A stretch of DNA of 64,000 nucleotides, taken from contig PZJY01000006.1 of assembly GCA_031472005.1 (NCBI GenBank), positions 1,240,001-1,304,000 of the forward strand, given 5' to 3'. Below, one piece after another: positions 1 to 11,539 of the stretch. The number at the start of each line of letters is the position of its first letter. Position 1 is the first letter of the stretch. The position numbers and the translations under genes are program-made. Origin of the DNA: Tetracladium setigerum (Eukaryota > Ascomycota > Leotiomycetes > Helotiales). The notes beneath the pieces were generated by a model. It did not search any database, was not told the origin of the DNA, and saw only the letters and a list, made by a program, of their open reading frames with translations.

Positions 1-3000
1 GTGGTGTTGTGTGATGTGGTCGATTGTTTATTGAGTTGACTCAGCAATATCTTGAGTGCCTAAGAATAAAACAACCATGTTTAGGAATTCACCTGCTTTG
101 GATGCGACGTACATACTCTGTACTGTACCTACAGTACCTCCATCGAATGAGCAAGGCACGAGACTTGAAAAAAGTTCGTTTTCGACGCACGCACGCCCCC
201 CTCAAGCATCTTTCCCAAGTTTCTCCAAGTTCCTCTTCTAATTTGCCATCTCGTCTACAACGGCATCGTCTTCGTCTTCTGCTGCCTCTCCTTTTCCTGA
301 AGTGGAAGAAGAAGAATACCGACCTAGGTAATAAATGGAGGCGACGGCGGCGGTTGTCTCCTGATGTGTCACTTACTAGTAAATGTCTTACGACGGAGCA
401 AAGGTCTCATGTGGTCTGGTCGGGAACTGGATCCAACACCACCACCACCACCACCACAACCCAACCCAACCCACCTTCACGCTTCACACTACTACTACAC
501 TACTACACCCCGACGACGAAATACTCTCCGAAGAGAGAAACTCTGGCGATCACAACGGGGCAAAATCGTGGAGAGCGCCCTTGGCGGAGGTAGTGACCCA
601 TTTTCCCTTCACCGTCTCATCAGTCTCGGTCTCGTGAGGACTCACGGTAGGTGGTGATCGGAGGGTACTAGCTTATTACTGGGGTACTACTGTAGTAGCA
701 CAGTAGTGGAACTGCCGCTCTGCTGTTCCAGATGAAAAACAAGGGAAAAAACGTTGGATCGTGGATGATGTGCGAATCCGTCCTTTGTGCTCCACGGAGT
801 ACCTTTGATGAGGTTCGTGGATTGTACCCCAGGAATGTTGTGTAACTTGTGTACATAATTCCTACGCATCGAACAGTTTCAAGCCCTCGCCTCTTCCACT
901 TTCCACTTTCCACACTGTATCTTTGGACGCCTCTTCCTGCCGTGTGCTGCATCTGAAATTTTTACGGAGCCAGAGGCCGAGCCGTGGTTCGCTACCGTCG
1001 AGTGCGCAATTTTGGTGCTTCTTTGATGGAACGCCAATCACCTGTGGTGGACGAGATCCGGTCTTTGATAAGATCGTGAAAGATGGAAGGTGCTTTGTTT
1101 CTCGCGCATCGAATTCCGCCGACAATTGGGTTGTTGAGGAATGGAATTTGAGATTTGGGAAGTCCTCTCATCTCGCCATAACGTGCCGCTGAAGTGGTCT
1201 TTTTCCTTTCTTTTTGGTGTACGAAGTACCTGACCTGCCGCGTCTCTTGAGCTCTTGTCGTCAAGCCCCTTCGGATAGGAGAACGATCTTGCTCAAGCCT
1301 TCGGAATCCTACTGGGTATTCGATAATTACTACTGGAGCTTTGCCCTTTGGGGAATCTACGAAATAGTTTCGGATTCAAGTCTCCCGACCTAAAATACGT
1401 CGAATCTGCGACACAAAGTAGCTAGGGCTGCTAGACATCCTCTTTTCCAAGAGAGACCTTCCGTGGGAGAATGAATAGGCTGATTCTGAAGATGCGGCGT
1501 CCACTCAATTCAATTCAACTCCAGTTATGTGGATGGTCGCTTTCCCAATGGAAGATATGGGTGGGTTTCCTATAGTTTTCTCAGTAATATTGAAGGTTAG
1601 AAACTAGAGTACTCATTAAAGGCCACCGAAATCAGCTTGTATTTGTCGCACTCGCACGAGACTCGAGGCTCTTCTCAGGCACAAGAATATGGTTGCGGGT
1701 CATCCCGACAAACCTTGCCGGTATGTTTGGTTCAAATAAATATGGAAACATGGGAAGATTTCGATGCGATCGATCTTCCATCGAAACTTCACTAGCACAG
1801 GCCGTGATATTCATCTGGCTCTGATACAATTTTCTCATTATTTTCCTACATGTCGTAACACTTTCCATTTTTTCTGCAACCCTGCCACCAGAGGGACAAT
1901 AATCAAGCATAAGAGTCGGGAGAATCACTAGAGGACGTACAGGACGGCGCAGCACCAAACGTGTGGATCAGTTGCGCACAAGACGACAACAACTTGGACC
2001 TGACTCGAGGGATAAGGGATGGCTTTTTAGATATTTGTAACCAAGATGCTAATTAGCATGGGTGATTTCTTGGAACGGGAACGAAAGCTGGTATAAGAGG
2101 CCATGACCTGCTCATGTTCGAGGGTGATCAGTTCTTCCATCAGAGTAGATGTGTTTACTCTCAAAAATGACAACAGAGATATCTCCTCGCTTGCCCCAAT
2201 TCATCACCAGTCTAAACTCGACAGACAAGACAAACACAACGGAGCCCACATATCATTACTGGCCATAAAAATGTTGGATAACAAGTGCCACATTGCAATA
2301 ATTTACTTCATCTTGTGTGTATGTTTCGTTCTGTTTCTATCTCGTGTGTTATATTATGCCCACTCGTTCATCTGGTTCGCTTCGTACTGGATCTTTCGTA
2401 TACTCCATCTCAGTATGCTCAAAGGCATCGCCATCCGGCCTTTCTCGTCTGGCAAATCCTACCACACATCTCATCCTTGATTCGTGCTCTGTTCTCTTTG
2501 AGCTTCTGCCACATGGGCTTCAATTTCTCCCTCTCGTCGTACTTTACTCCTCACAACACCATCAATTCCCATATGCTTTGTCAAGACGAAAGCGGTTTGC
2601 AGCCTATCGGAAGTCCCTATTCAACCACGGAACCTGCTGCGAAAGGGCTCCGGAATTGCCCCACCAAAGGATTGATCGTTGATGGTCCCAAGCAGTACAA
2701 GTTTCCCCAGCATCAAAGCGGAACGGACATACTTGTCTTGTCCTGTATGTAACCTCAGGCCAGAGCTAGTCATTTTTTCCTGGTTGCTTTCTCACATATG
2801 CCTTGTCGCTGAAGAACGAGGCTTACCTACCTTACCTATCTCTCTATTCCCATTCCATCTTGATCTTCAGATGGAGGATCTTGTTCGACCAACCCCACCC
2901 CACCGGAATCAATCCTCGTCCAGCAGCATGATGAATAGCATGGATATGTTGAAGTAGTGAATGCCGATGACTTAGATGAGGGTTGTGCAGCAGCAGCAGC

Positions 3001-3054
3001 TGAGACCTGGAAACGCATCGACCACACACCCCACGGACGAGTGTAGGGATACCG
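1..3054. other. Left intergenic stretch, no supportable gene
   Basis: I see no gene I can support here. The open frames are short, lack recognisable domains and do not join through convincing splice sites. A CAC/ACC run lies near 438-460, and GTACTGTAC-like words lie near 115-135. The last few hundred bases before 3055 are rich in CAG and pyrimidines and probably hold the promoter and 5' leader of the RasGEF gene. A short upstream coding exon of that gene cannot be excluded. Confidence 0.5.
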
Positions 3055-6000
3055 ATGATAAAAAACGCTCCAGGTATGGAGGACGTCGGCAGTCTCTCCC
3101 TTTCTCCCTCGCGGACGAAATCCAGGAGGACACGAACATCGCTCTCCAAGGACGGCACTCATCGCGAACGCTTGCAGAAGAAGCCTTCCAGTGGCACTAC
3201 TTTGAGTTCGCCTTCAACCCCTCATAATAGCGGAACACGACCCAACCTTACAAGTCGGACGGCATCGGCACCCCTTGTGCCGTCATTGCGGGATCAAAAG
3301 CTCGAGATTCTTGGGTTCGAGTCGGACGGGCACAATCATCGCGACTCAATCACCAGCATAAAAGACGATCCCTTCTTCAGAAATTACCAGTCGCCACAGT
3401 CCGTGTCCCTCGCGAGGGAACTCAGATCTGCCAGCAACACAGAGAAGCTGCGGGATGTAGGAGGCAGTCGTTCTCCTGCTGCCCAAACTGCCGGACGAAT
3501 CATGGACGATTCGGTGAATATTCCCGTACGTAACACGCACAAGATCCAAAAACCTAGGAACCTCTCGAGCTGCACAAGGCTGACACTTTTCATTGCTGAA
3601 TAGCCCCAATCGAGGAGTGGAATGGCCGACATCAATATTGCGGTGATTGGAAGTGCTGGAGTGGGAAAGAGCACGCTCATACAACGCGCATTTGGGAAGA
3701 GATTATTGCCAACGTCAATTCCCTCGAGTATTCGCATGTCGGTGGACCATATCGCATATACCGTAAGCCTGATAGAACTCGACCTGGAGTCGTTCGACGT
3801 GCCTCCCAATGGCAGAATACAATTCCCCAAACAGATTGATGGGCTGTACATACTTCCGCGGATGGATGGAGCCTTGCTACTCTACGATGTGATGAATAGG
3901 GCGAGTACAACAGACGTGGTCCAGGTTCTGAGTATGTCTCTACGCAGCCCATAAGATGATATGGTGCTAATTAAATATTTCCAGATGGACTTGTGAGCTC
4001 GTCCATACCCACCATACTTGTATCTTGCAAATGCGACAACCCAGAGAATACGCGTCAAGTCAATGTTGATATCATGGAGGAGGATTGTGCCGCGTGTTTT
4101 GAGGCCGTCAAAACTGCTGAAAATGTGCCAGAGAGTGCCAGAATGTGTCTCTCCTCCATCCTGAGAGCTATTATGGTACATCGAGGTGGTAAGTTAGGTC
4201 TGCTTCACCATCCCTCTGAAATATTCTTGCGTCCCAAGTTTCGGTTTCCAAGAAACTTTATTAGGCTTTAGCAACGAATCAAGCTCTAGTTTCGTCTGAT
4301 CTTGTCTCGAGTGACACGTTTGAAACACAGGCGCTAATCCTTTCAAGCAAATCACACACCAGATCATCCCGGAACTCGCAGACGGGCTACATCATCCGCA
4401 AACTTAGACAAACCGTCAGACGCCGCAACTTCGAGACCACTAAGTCAAAATTCAAAGCACAGCCGTGCCAGTTCAGAGTATTCACTCCTTCGCGGCTTTC
4501 CTTCGCCGCCGCTCTCTTCATCCAGAGGCCAACCTAATAGATCGAGCGCTCGCACGAATCTCCATCATCAATATACGCTTCCCGATACCCACGAAGCGCC
4601 ACCTCTATCAGCGCATCCAGCCTTTCGCCATGACAGCTCTACGGACTCAAACAGACTAAAGCCTGGCCAACAGACCAAGACGCCTTTGCCTGGGAAAGGA
4701 AAGGCTGCAGAGAAATCATTCTTAGATATGGAGGAATCGGATGCGGAATCTACGTATCGCTATTCGGAAGAGATACCAATTCTACAGCGAAACGATGAGA
4801 GCTTTTTTGACAAGCCAGCTAGGGTAGCTGGTGTCACTTTTGAGGAGCTCGTGGACCGTCTACTGGCTCAGAATATGTCCAGAGCAGATCACAATTTCTC
4901 TGACATCTTTCTCTGTTTATATCGAAAATTCGCAGCTCCCGGTGAGCTCTTCAATGCCATTCTTCAGCGACTCGACCGTATTGCATGCGACAGAAACATT
5001 CATTACCTTACACGAACGGCAACCCAGTTACGGATAATCACCGTCGTTGCTAAATGGGTGGCTAGCTATCCTGGCGATTTTGCCAGTCCTTCAACAAGTG
5101 CCAGATTGGATGGTTTCATCCAAGATTTAGGCAGCGATCCAGTTTTTGCCGCCGCGGCTCAGGACATGCGGGGACAGCTTCTTTCACGTGTAGTCGAAGA
5201 CGACGATACAGGATGGGCTCGGACGGATGCTGATGTTGAAACCGAAGCTAATAGTAGCACGGAGTCCGCACCATCGTCACCAGTGCGGACGAAAACCAAT
5301 TCAAAAAATGAGTTCGACGACAGTATGAAGAGACTGAATGTCGAGGATGAAAACAGCAACTTGGAGCGGCAACAGTCGATGGCAGACTCTTCGAACTCAT
5401 CCGGACGTCCTTACTCACCAACAAACTCCCTAGCCCCATCTTTCCATACAGTGGAAGACTATGAGCGCGCTGCGGCTCGAATGGTTCCACAAACTAATCT
5501 TCCCCTTACCAAGTTCCGATATCATATCTTCATGGATAAATCCGATGACGATTTTGCCGACGAGATGACCAGAATCGACTGGATCATGTTCTCATCAATT
5601 CGTCTTAGAGATCTTGTCCGGCACGTCAGTCTATCGCTCAACCAGAAAGAAAAATGTAGAAGCCTGGCGAACGTGAATCGGATGATCAACCACTTCAATC
5701 ATGTTGCGAAATGGGTATCAAATATGATATTGATTCGGGACAAGCCAAAACATCGAGCTCTAGTGTTAGAGAAGTACATGAACATCGCCTTGAAACTCCG
5801 ACAGTTAAAGAATTACAACGGTCTAGCAGCTGTCCTGGCAGGTATAAATGGCACCGCCATCCATCGCCTCGCACAAACTCGCGCTCTCGTTCCCGCAGAA
5901 GTTCAGAAACGATTCGCTACTCTCGTGGTCTTGATGGGAAGTCAAAAATCACATTTTGCGTATCGTTTAGCGTGGGAAAACTCATCCTTGCCTCGAATCC

Positions 6001-6422
6001 CATTCATTCCTCTCCATCGCCGTGATTTGGTCTCGGCGGAAGAAGGGAGCAGGACATTTGTTGGCGCAAAGGGGGAGAGGATCAATTGGAAGAAGTTCGA
6101 GGTGCTATCGGAGGTTATCTTGCCCATTATGAAGAGTCAGGTGGTGCCGTATCCGAATTTGGCGAGGAGGGATGATATTAGAGAGTTGATCTTGGATTGT
6201 AAAATGCCTACGGATGAGGAGGTGTGTATTCTTCCCTCTCTCCGCTCATTAAACCGGAATGGGATCCAGAATTAGAGAACCCGGGGAAGAATTGACAACC
6301 ATGCTAACGTTTTATGAAAAAATCTCTAGGATATCTACCAAAGAAGTCTACAAGTCGAAAGTTCAGCTGGTTCTATGGATGGCGGGAGAAAGCCAAAATT
6401 CCCTTGGTTTCAAACCAAATAA
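3055..6422 (+). CDS. Ras guanine-nucleotide exchange factor with N-terminal Ras-like GTPase domain
   Basis: Predicted Ras-family exchange factor of about 989 residues, acting at membranes on a Ras/Rap-type GTPase. My exons are 3055-3525, 3604-3931, 3985-4188, 4348-6221 and 6330-6422, and together they sum to a whole number of codons. Residues 1-160 are low-complexity Ser/Thr/Arg. A P-loop GTPase-like domain follows, with GSAGVGKS at about residues 173-180, but its G4-type element reads SCKCD instead of NKxD and no DxxG switch II is evident. A second disordered segment leads to a RasGEF_N domain (about 495-620) and a catalytic RasGEF/Cdc25 domain (about 720-955). The C-terminus DIYQRSLQVE comes from the last small exon. 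The start is uncertain: the frame is closed at 3001, so 3055 or 3076 is used unless a 5' exon is missed. The 159-bp third intron is the least certain splice. Confidence 0.85.
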
Positions 6423-7621
6423 AAAATATTACCTTGTCTTGGGATTATCATTTCTTCGGGGTGGCATTGCTTTCGGCGCAAATTTTGGGCTGGTGGTGCA
6501 GGTGCATTTGTTTTGGGAAATTCGGAGGTATAAATTCAACTTTACCTTGACTTGGGAGGGCGTCTAGGGTGGTGGTGTTGTTACTATTTTTCTTTGTGTT
6601 TAGCAGAGGTCTCTTGTGATGTGGAATGAAGGAGATTTTATGAGCTTGAGTAGGCGGGAGAGCAGATAGGACTGGATTGGAAATAAGGAAGGAGGGAAGG
6701 GGTAAAAGGAAGCCGGAAAAGGGACGTGAGAAATAAGACGACAAATTATATCACCACCGTTGTCCAGTACAAGAAATAACAAGGTTTCCCTGCCATTTCC
6801 TTTTCGGAGATGGGAAATTGTCTGTGTTTAAAGGATCGCTAGCTTAGATAGCTAGCTGCAAGTGCAAGTGATACCGCAAACCACAAAGTTGTGTTAGTGG
6901 GCGGCGGTATTAACCTTTTCACTGTTTGACTCTACATCCTCGTCATTACCTAGTTTGTTCGTTTGCCTTGTCATAGGTAGGAACCTAGGCTGAAAGTTTT
7001 AATTTGAGCAAGATTTGCTAGCTTGTGTGCAAGTGTGCAAGTGTGAATCTTAGTGTCTTACTTACTAGGTACACTAAACCACAGCTTGGTTTTTTTTTTC
7101 TCCTCTTTTCAAAGTTTCGATATCAAATTTCCACGCGTTCTTCGGAAGTTTCTATCATTTTACTTCTTATGGTGTACATACTTGTTCTAATTTCTATCAA
7201 TCAGTTGGTTCAACTAAGCTAAGGCTTCTCAAATGAGTAGTTTCTCGTGTTTTCATTCCATGAGATATGATGGTTCGTTAGCGTCTTGCCACTACCATAG
7301 CCAGACCAAACCAAAATAGTAGGATATGTAGTCTAGGATTTCGAAGCTGTTTCCTTGACTCCTTTCTATTTGCTTCTTGGAATAATTCAACAATTTGGAT
7401 TGTATTTTCTCTATGGTTTCGCTTAATTCTCTTTGGTACCAGATGGATTGATGCCTTTATGATCTTTGCTTCATCTCGCCTACCTATATATCTCAGAAAA
7501 GTAACACACACCTATAAGCAAACAAACTCATCCATCTCACCCTCTGCACCCACCTACCTCCCATTCTTTCTCCATACATAAACAACAACAACACCCCCCC
7601 GACCCCCCCCAGACCAACAAA
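6423..7621. other. Intergenic, 1.2 kb between co-oriented genes
   Basis: This is the 3' flank of the RasGEF gene followed by the promoter of the gene at 7622. It is AT-rich, with T-runs near 7090 and two poly-C tracts of 7-8 bases just before the next ATG (about 7594-7610). No coding frame or RNA gene was recognised. Confidence 0.5.
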
Positions 7622-8449
7622 ATGCGACCAAAAATCTCCCAAACGGCCCAAACGGCCCAAAAAGCCGGCAGCATGTTCAAAGACTACTGGGCGCACCTCA
7701 AACTGATGTTCAAATCCATCATAAGTGCCGACGCACGCACCCAACTGAAAAAGCAGCTCGATAAGCCCATCCCGGCCGATATATGGTATGTGCCTGCTCC
7801 CATCGATCGCTGGACCAATACTTCTACTGTGAATCTTAAGTCGCGGTATGTCCCGTTTGATTCGGTTTATTTGTCGCATGCTTGTTCCGGAGGAATGTTA
7901 CGTGGCAGTATTTGCATGCGCATGCGGGGAAGTATGGTGGGAAGCATTATGATACTTTGGAAAATGAAGATGAAGAGGAATATACGGCCTTACCAAAGCC
8001 GTATAGTACATGTCCCGGAGCAAGCTGGATATTGGAATACCAATGGTGCAAGAGGGGAACATGTGAGGGAAGCAAGGCGTTTGGAAGTAAGTACGGGGGT
8101 TATGAATGGAGACTTAAGGAAGGTGGAATTTCATGGGATGGATTGGGGATCCTGTGTCAACGTCGACAGTTGCTTCAACTGCTGTGTCGACTGCTGTGAT
8201 TGATGCTGCTGCGGATGGGTATGTCAATAAGAGTGGGCATGTTGTGTATTTGGATCCAGATGGGGAGGAGTGGGAGGAGGTTGATGATGATGCGGGTGAA
8301 ATCATAAAGCCAGCGTCATATGTTGATGACGAAGAGTATCATCCAGCAAATACTTCTGACATTAATATATCGGGAGATAAAGAAGAGGAGGATGACACAC
8401 ATGCAAAGCCAGTCAAGGAAATCAATGTGAGTGGAAAGACGGTATGGGT

Positions 8450-8509
<60 letters not shown>

Positions 8510-9191
8510 ATGGGATCGTGATAACAACGACCAACACCACCATAGAGTCGCATCCCTCGGAACAGAAGGGGAGAAGGACAAGGAAAGGACAAAGGGAAAG
8601 GAAAAACGAAAGGGAATGAGAGTTAAATCCCAACCTCCACCCTCATCCAACACCAAACACAACGTCAACAAGCGAGAAGAACTCTCTCTCCACCAACTCA
8701 ATCGCCGCCACAACTTTAACATTCAAAACCCAAATGATGATCAAGATAAAAACAACATCAACATAATCAACGATGACGACCAGCAAAGTTCTACAGTCAA
8801 AAGAGAAGATGATGACAATAGATCAAATATCCATCTCTATCCCCGTTCCTTCATCATCTTACCTTCTAGTTCTCATCAAAACAATACCACTACCACCAAC
8901 CAACAACTTCAAAAACTTCAACTCATCTCCCCAATGACAATACCACCAAACCACAATGACAGCCACAATGACAATCACAACGACAACAATAGCACCATTC
9001 ACAGCCATAGACGAAAACAATTCCCAACAACATTCCAAGCAACATTCCTCTCAGCAAGCATCACCATCTTCATAATCATTGCCATCTCTTTGCTGGGAAT
9101 AATGCTCTGTAAACGCTATCCACATCGCCGCAGCTGGGGTGCTTGGGTAGTGGGTGTTTCGTCTCTTAGGCGAGGGAATGAATTGGTTTGA
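7622..9191 (+). CDS. Unknown acidic protein with C-terminal membrane segment
   Basis: I do not recognise this family. Exons 7622-7845, 7893-8086 and 8170-9191 join in frame to give 479 residues. The N-terminal 140 residues look folded, with aromatic and Cys residues (WYVPAPIDRW, TCPGASWILEYQWCKRGTC). An acidic middle follows, with a run of about 14 Asp encoded by a GAT repeat, then a basic Lys/Arg stretch, and an Asn/His/Ser-rich region. Near the C-terminus there is one strong hydrophobic segment (FLSASITIFIIIAISLLGIM) followed by CKRYPHRR, which suggests a single-pass anchor with a short basic tail. No signal peptide is seen. The first intron (47 bp) has a weak branch site, so that junction is provisional. 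Low-complexity content makes homology inference unreliable. Confidence 0.6.
8451..8507 (+). repeat. GAT trinucleotide repeat coding for poly-Asp
   Basis: An almost uninterrupted GAT microsatellite, with one GGT interruption, is translated as a run of Asp in the unknown protein starting at 7622. It is likely to vary in length between strains. Confidence 0.9.
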
Positions 9192-9895
9192 GAGTTCTGG
9201 GTGGGGATGGGGATGGTGATGGGGCTGGGATGTGGGAAAAGAGAGGAGAGAATTAATATACATAAGATATATATGGTAGTCATAGAGTGATAGGCCATCT
9301 GGAAATCCAATCTTAGGGAGGAGTACAGTGCATGGGATTAGGTCGTTTGGAAGCCGGTAAGTAGGTAGATGAAAGTCAAGCCCCAATTATCTGTCACACG
9401 ATACAAGAAGTATGCTTTAGTTTCAGAACAGACTTAAAAATACATATAGATTGTATTAGATCGCATGCTTTCAGTGGCTAACAATCTCACTGACGAAGAA
9501 GGCTTTCTGTCTTGGTCGAACTTGAGGAGATTGATTGAGGATAGAAAATGCCAAACCCGTTGTGTAATCAAATGATTTTCGTTGATAATGCTAAAGAAGA
9601 AGAATCAAACTTAGAGAGAAAATTTACTTGCACAGGTAGGTAATTGATTGAGCTTGAGAAATTTTTGGTTTGATGTACGCGGTCGGAAAGATTCTCGTTG
9701 GGTTATGGGGGTTGAAGGGGGAAAAATGAAGTTGAGGTGGATAAATGCCAAGATTTTATCATCGCACGGACCGCCTCAGCTCGCCTAATTTTCCATCCCA
9801 CATTTTCCTCACTTTTCCATTTTCTCGCTCTTTGCGACACGAACTTTCAACCACCAAACGACACCCGCCGACAACCCCGACAACCATAATTCAAG
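9192..9895. promoter_or_regulatory. Intergenic; promoter and pyrimidine-rich leader of RPL15
   Basis: No gene was seen. The last 120 bp before the RPL15 start are pyrimidine-rich with ACC/AAC words, as is usual for ribosomal-protein leaders. The 5' half is the AT-rich 3' flank of the preceding gene. Confidence 0.5.
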
Positions 9896-10816
9896 ATGGT
9901 ATGCTACACTGCGGAACCTCAATCGATACGCCATGCTGACTTTCCCAGGGTGCCATGAAATATATCGAGGAGTTGCAGAAGAAGAAGCAGTCCGATGTTC
10001 TGCGCTTCCTTCTCCGTGTACGATGCTGGGAGGTAAGCTAAAAATCAACCACGAAATCCTCGACCGACATCGAAACCGACACAATACTTTCGAAATACAA
10101 TCTGCGGACATATTGATGAGAGTATTGCGGACGTGGACATGGACGTGACGTGGAATGTGGGCATCTTTCAGATGCTCTTGCTATACAGTCGTTGAACTTT
10201 GCTGAGACTGCATAATATAGCTTCGTCAATTGAATGTCATCCACCGTGCCTCCCGACCATCTCGCCCTGACAAGGCCCGCCGTCTCGGTTACAAGGCCAA
10301 GCAAGGATACGTTATCTACCGTGTCCGTGTTCGTCGTGGAGGTCGCAAGCGCCCAGCACCAAAGGGAGCAACCTACGGTATGTACCCCTCCTATAGGTCG
10401 TGGAGTGTTGATATGGGAGATCGAGACTGACCCAAATGCCAACCACAGGAAAGCCAACCAACCAGGGTATCAACCAACTCAAGTACCAACGATCCCTCAA
10501 GTCCACTGCCGAGGAGCGTGTCGGTCGTCGTTGCGCCAACTTGCGAGTTCTCAACTCCTACTGGATCAACCAGGACTCGACCTACAAGTACTACGAAGTC
10601 ATCCTCGTCGACCCTCAACACAAGGCCATCCGTCGCGATGCCCGCATCAACTGGATCGTCAACCCAGTGCACAAGCACCGCGAGTCCCGAGGTCTTACTG
10701 CCACCGGCAAGAAGTCCAGAGGTTTGGGCAAGGGTCACGGTTTCCACAAGACTACTGCTGGACGCAGAAAGACCTGGAAGAGACACAACACCCTCAAGCT
10801 CCAACGTTACCGTTAG
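9896..10816 (+). CDS. RPL15: 60S ribosomal protein L15 (eL15)
   Basis: Cytosolic large-subunit ribosomal protein of 203 residues, the family's normal length. Exons are 9896-9898, 9949-10032, 10221-10377 and 10449-10816. The first coding exon is only the ATG: the donor GTATGC follows it at once and translation resumes with GAMKYIEELQ. Family hallmarks include LRVRCWELRQLNVIHRA, RARRLGYKAKQGYV-type sequence, RRGGRKRPAPKGATYGKP, and the basic C-terminus ending LKLQRYR. The frame is intact throughout. The second intron (10033-10220, 188 bp) is unusually long for this gene and could hold a snoRNA. High, constitutive expression is expected. Confidence 0.97.
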
Positions 10817-11539
10817 AAGTGTTAGTGGGCGTTTTAGGTTGTTTGTTCTGCTACTCTGGGGATGGATGGGTTACTTCGTGCATGGCTCTGGTTCTTGGGA
10901 TTGCAAAAGCACCCATGGAAATGATTCTCTTTTCTCATATAATGATGAATTGAACGTCTTCTAAGAGCGCGATATTTGTTTGCCAATTGGCTATGTGAAC
11001 TTGCGTGATATGTTAGGAGTAGGTTTGGGATATGGGCTTGACTGTTTTAATTAAGGTCCATACGAATGAATGACGAAAGTTTGGCACCAGAACGTATGCG
11101 CAAGTGGTTTGAAACCAAGGTTCATGAACCATTGCATGTCAGCGAACATCGAATACGAGGTTTTCTTTGGGGGTCTGATGACCTCCTTTCCCAGTGATAT
11201 AGAGACCGCAATTTCGAGTGAATAATGTAAATCCCAAGTCCTTGGAAGAACGAAGCCACAGGTTAGTCGAACGCCATAGCCAGAGAGCTGAACCTAACGC
11301 GTCGGGCCCAAAGTCATGTCATAGCAATACAGTTGGAAAGCGCGACTCAACAACCACCTAGCACCTAGCCCAGTCAGTCAATAGTCAAGTTCGTTCATTC
11401 TCGCAGCTCCCAGCTGGGTCAAAACAGCTCTTTCGCTCGCATGCTTCTGCTACGAGGTCACGACAGGTAACTTATGACCGATTCAATGAGCACGGAGCAG
11501 TAATTCCCCCTCCTCCCCCCTCTCTACAGCAGCTGCGCA
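10817..11539. other. Intergenic between RPL15 and HECT ligase
   Basis: No gene seen. This holds the RPL15 3' flank (to about 11050) and the HECT ligase promoter, which has a C-rich tract (about 11506-11522) shortly before the start codon. Confidence 0.5.

Noticed and set aside
24..593. 189-residue open frame at the left edge
   Set aside because: Basic, low-complexity translation with Thr/Pro runs from a CAC repeat. No domain, and competing frames are equally open.
2285..2752. 155-residue frame upstream of the RasGEF gene as a 5' exon
   Set aside because: I could not find a donor/acceptor pair joining it in frame to 3055, and the translation is hydrophobic without family resemblance.
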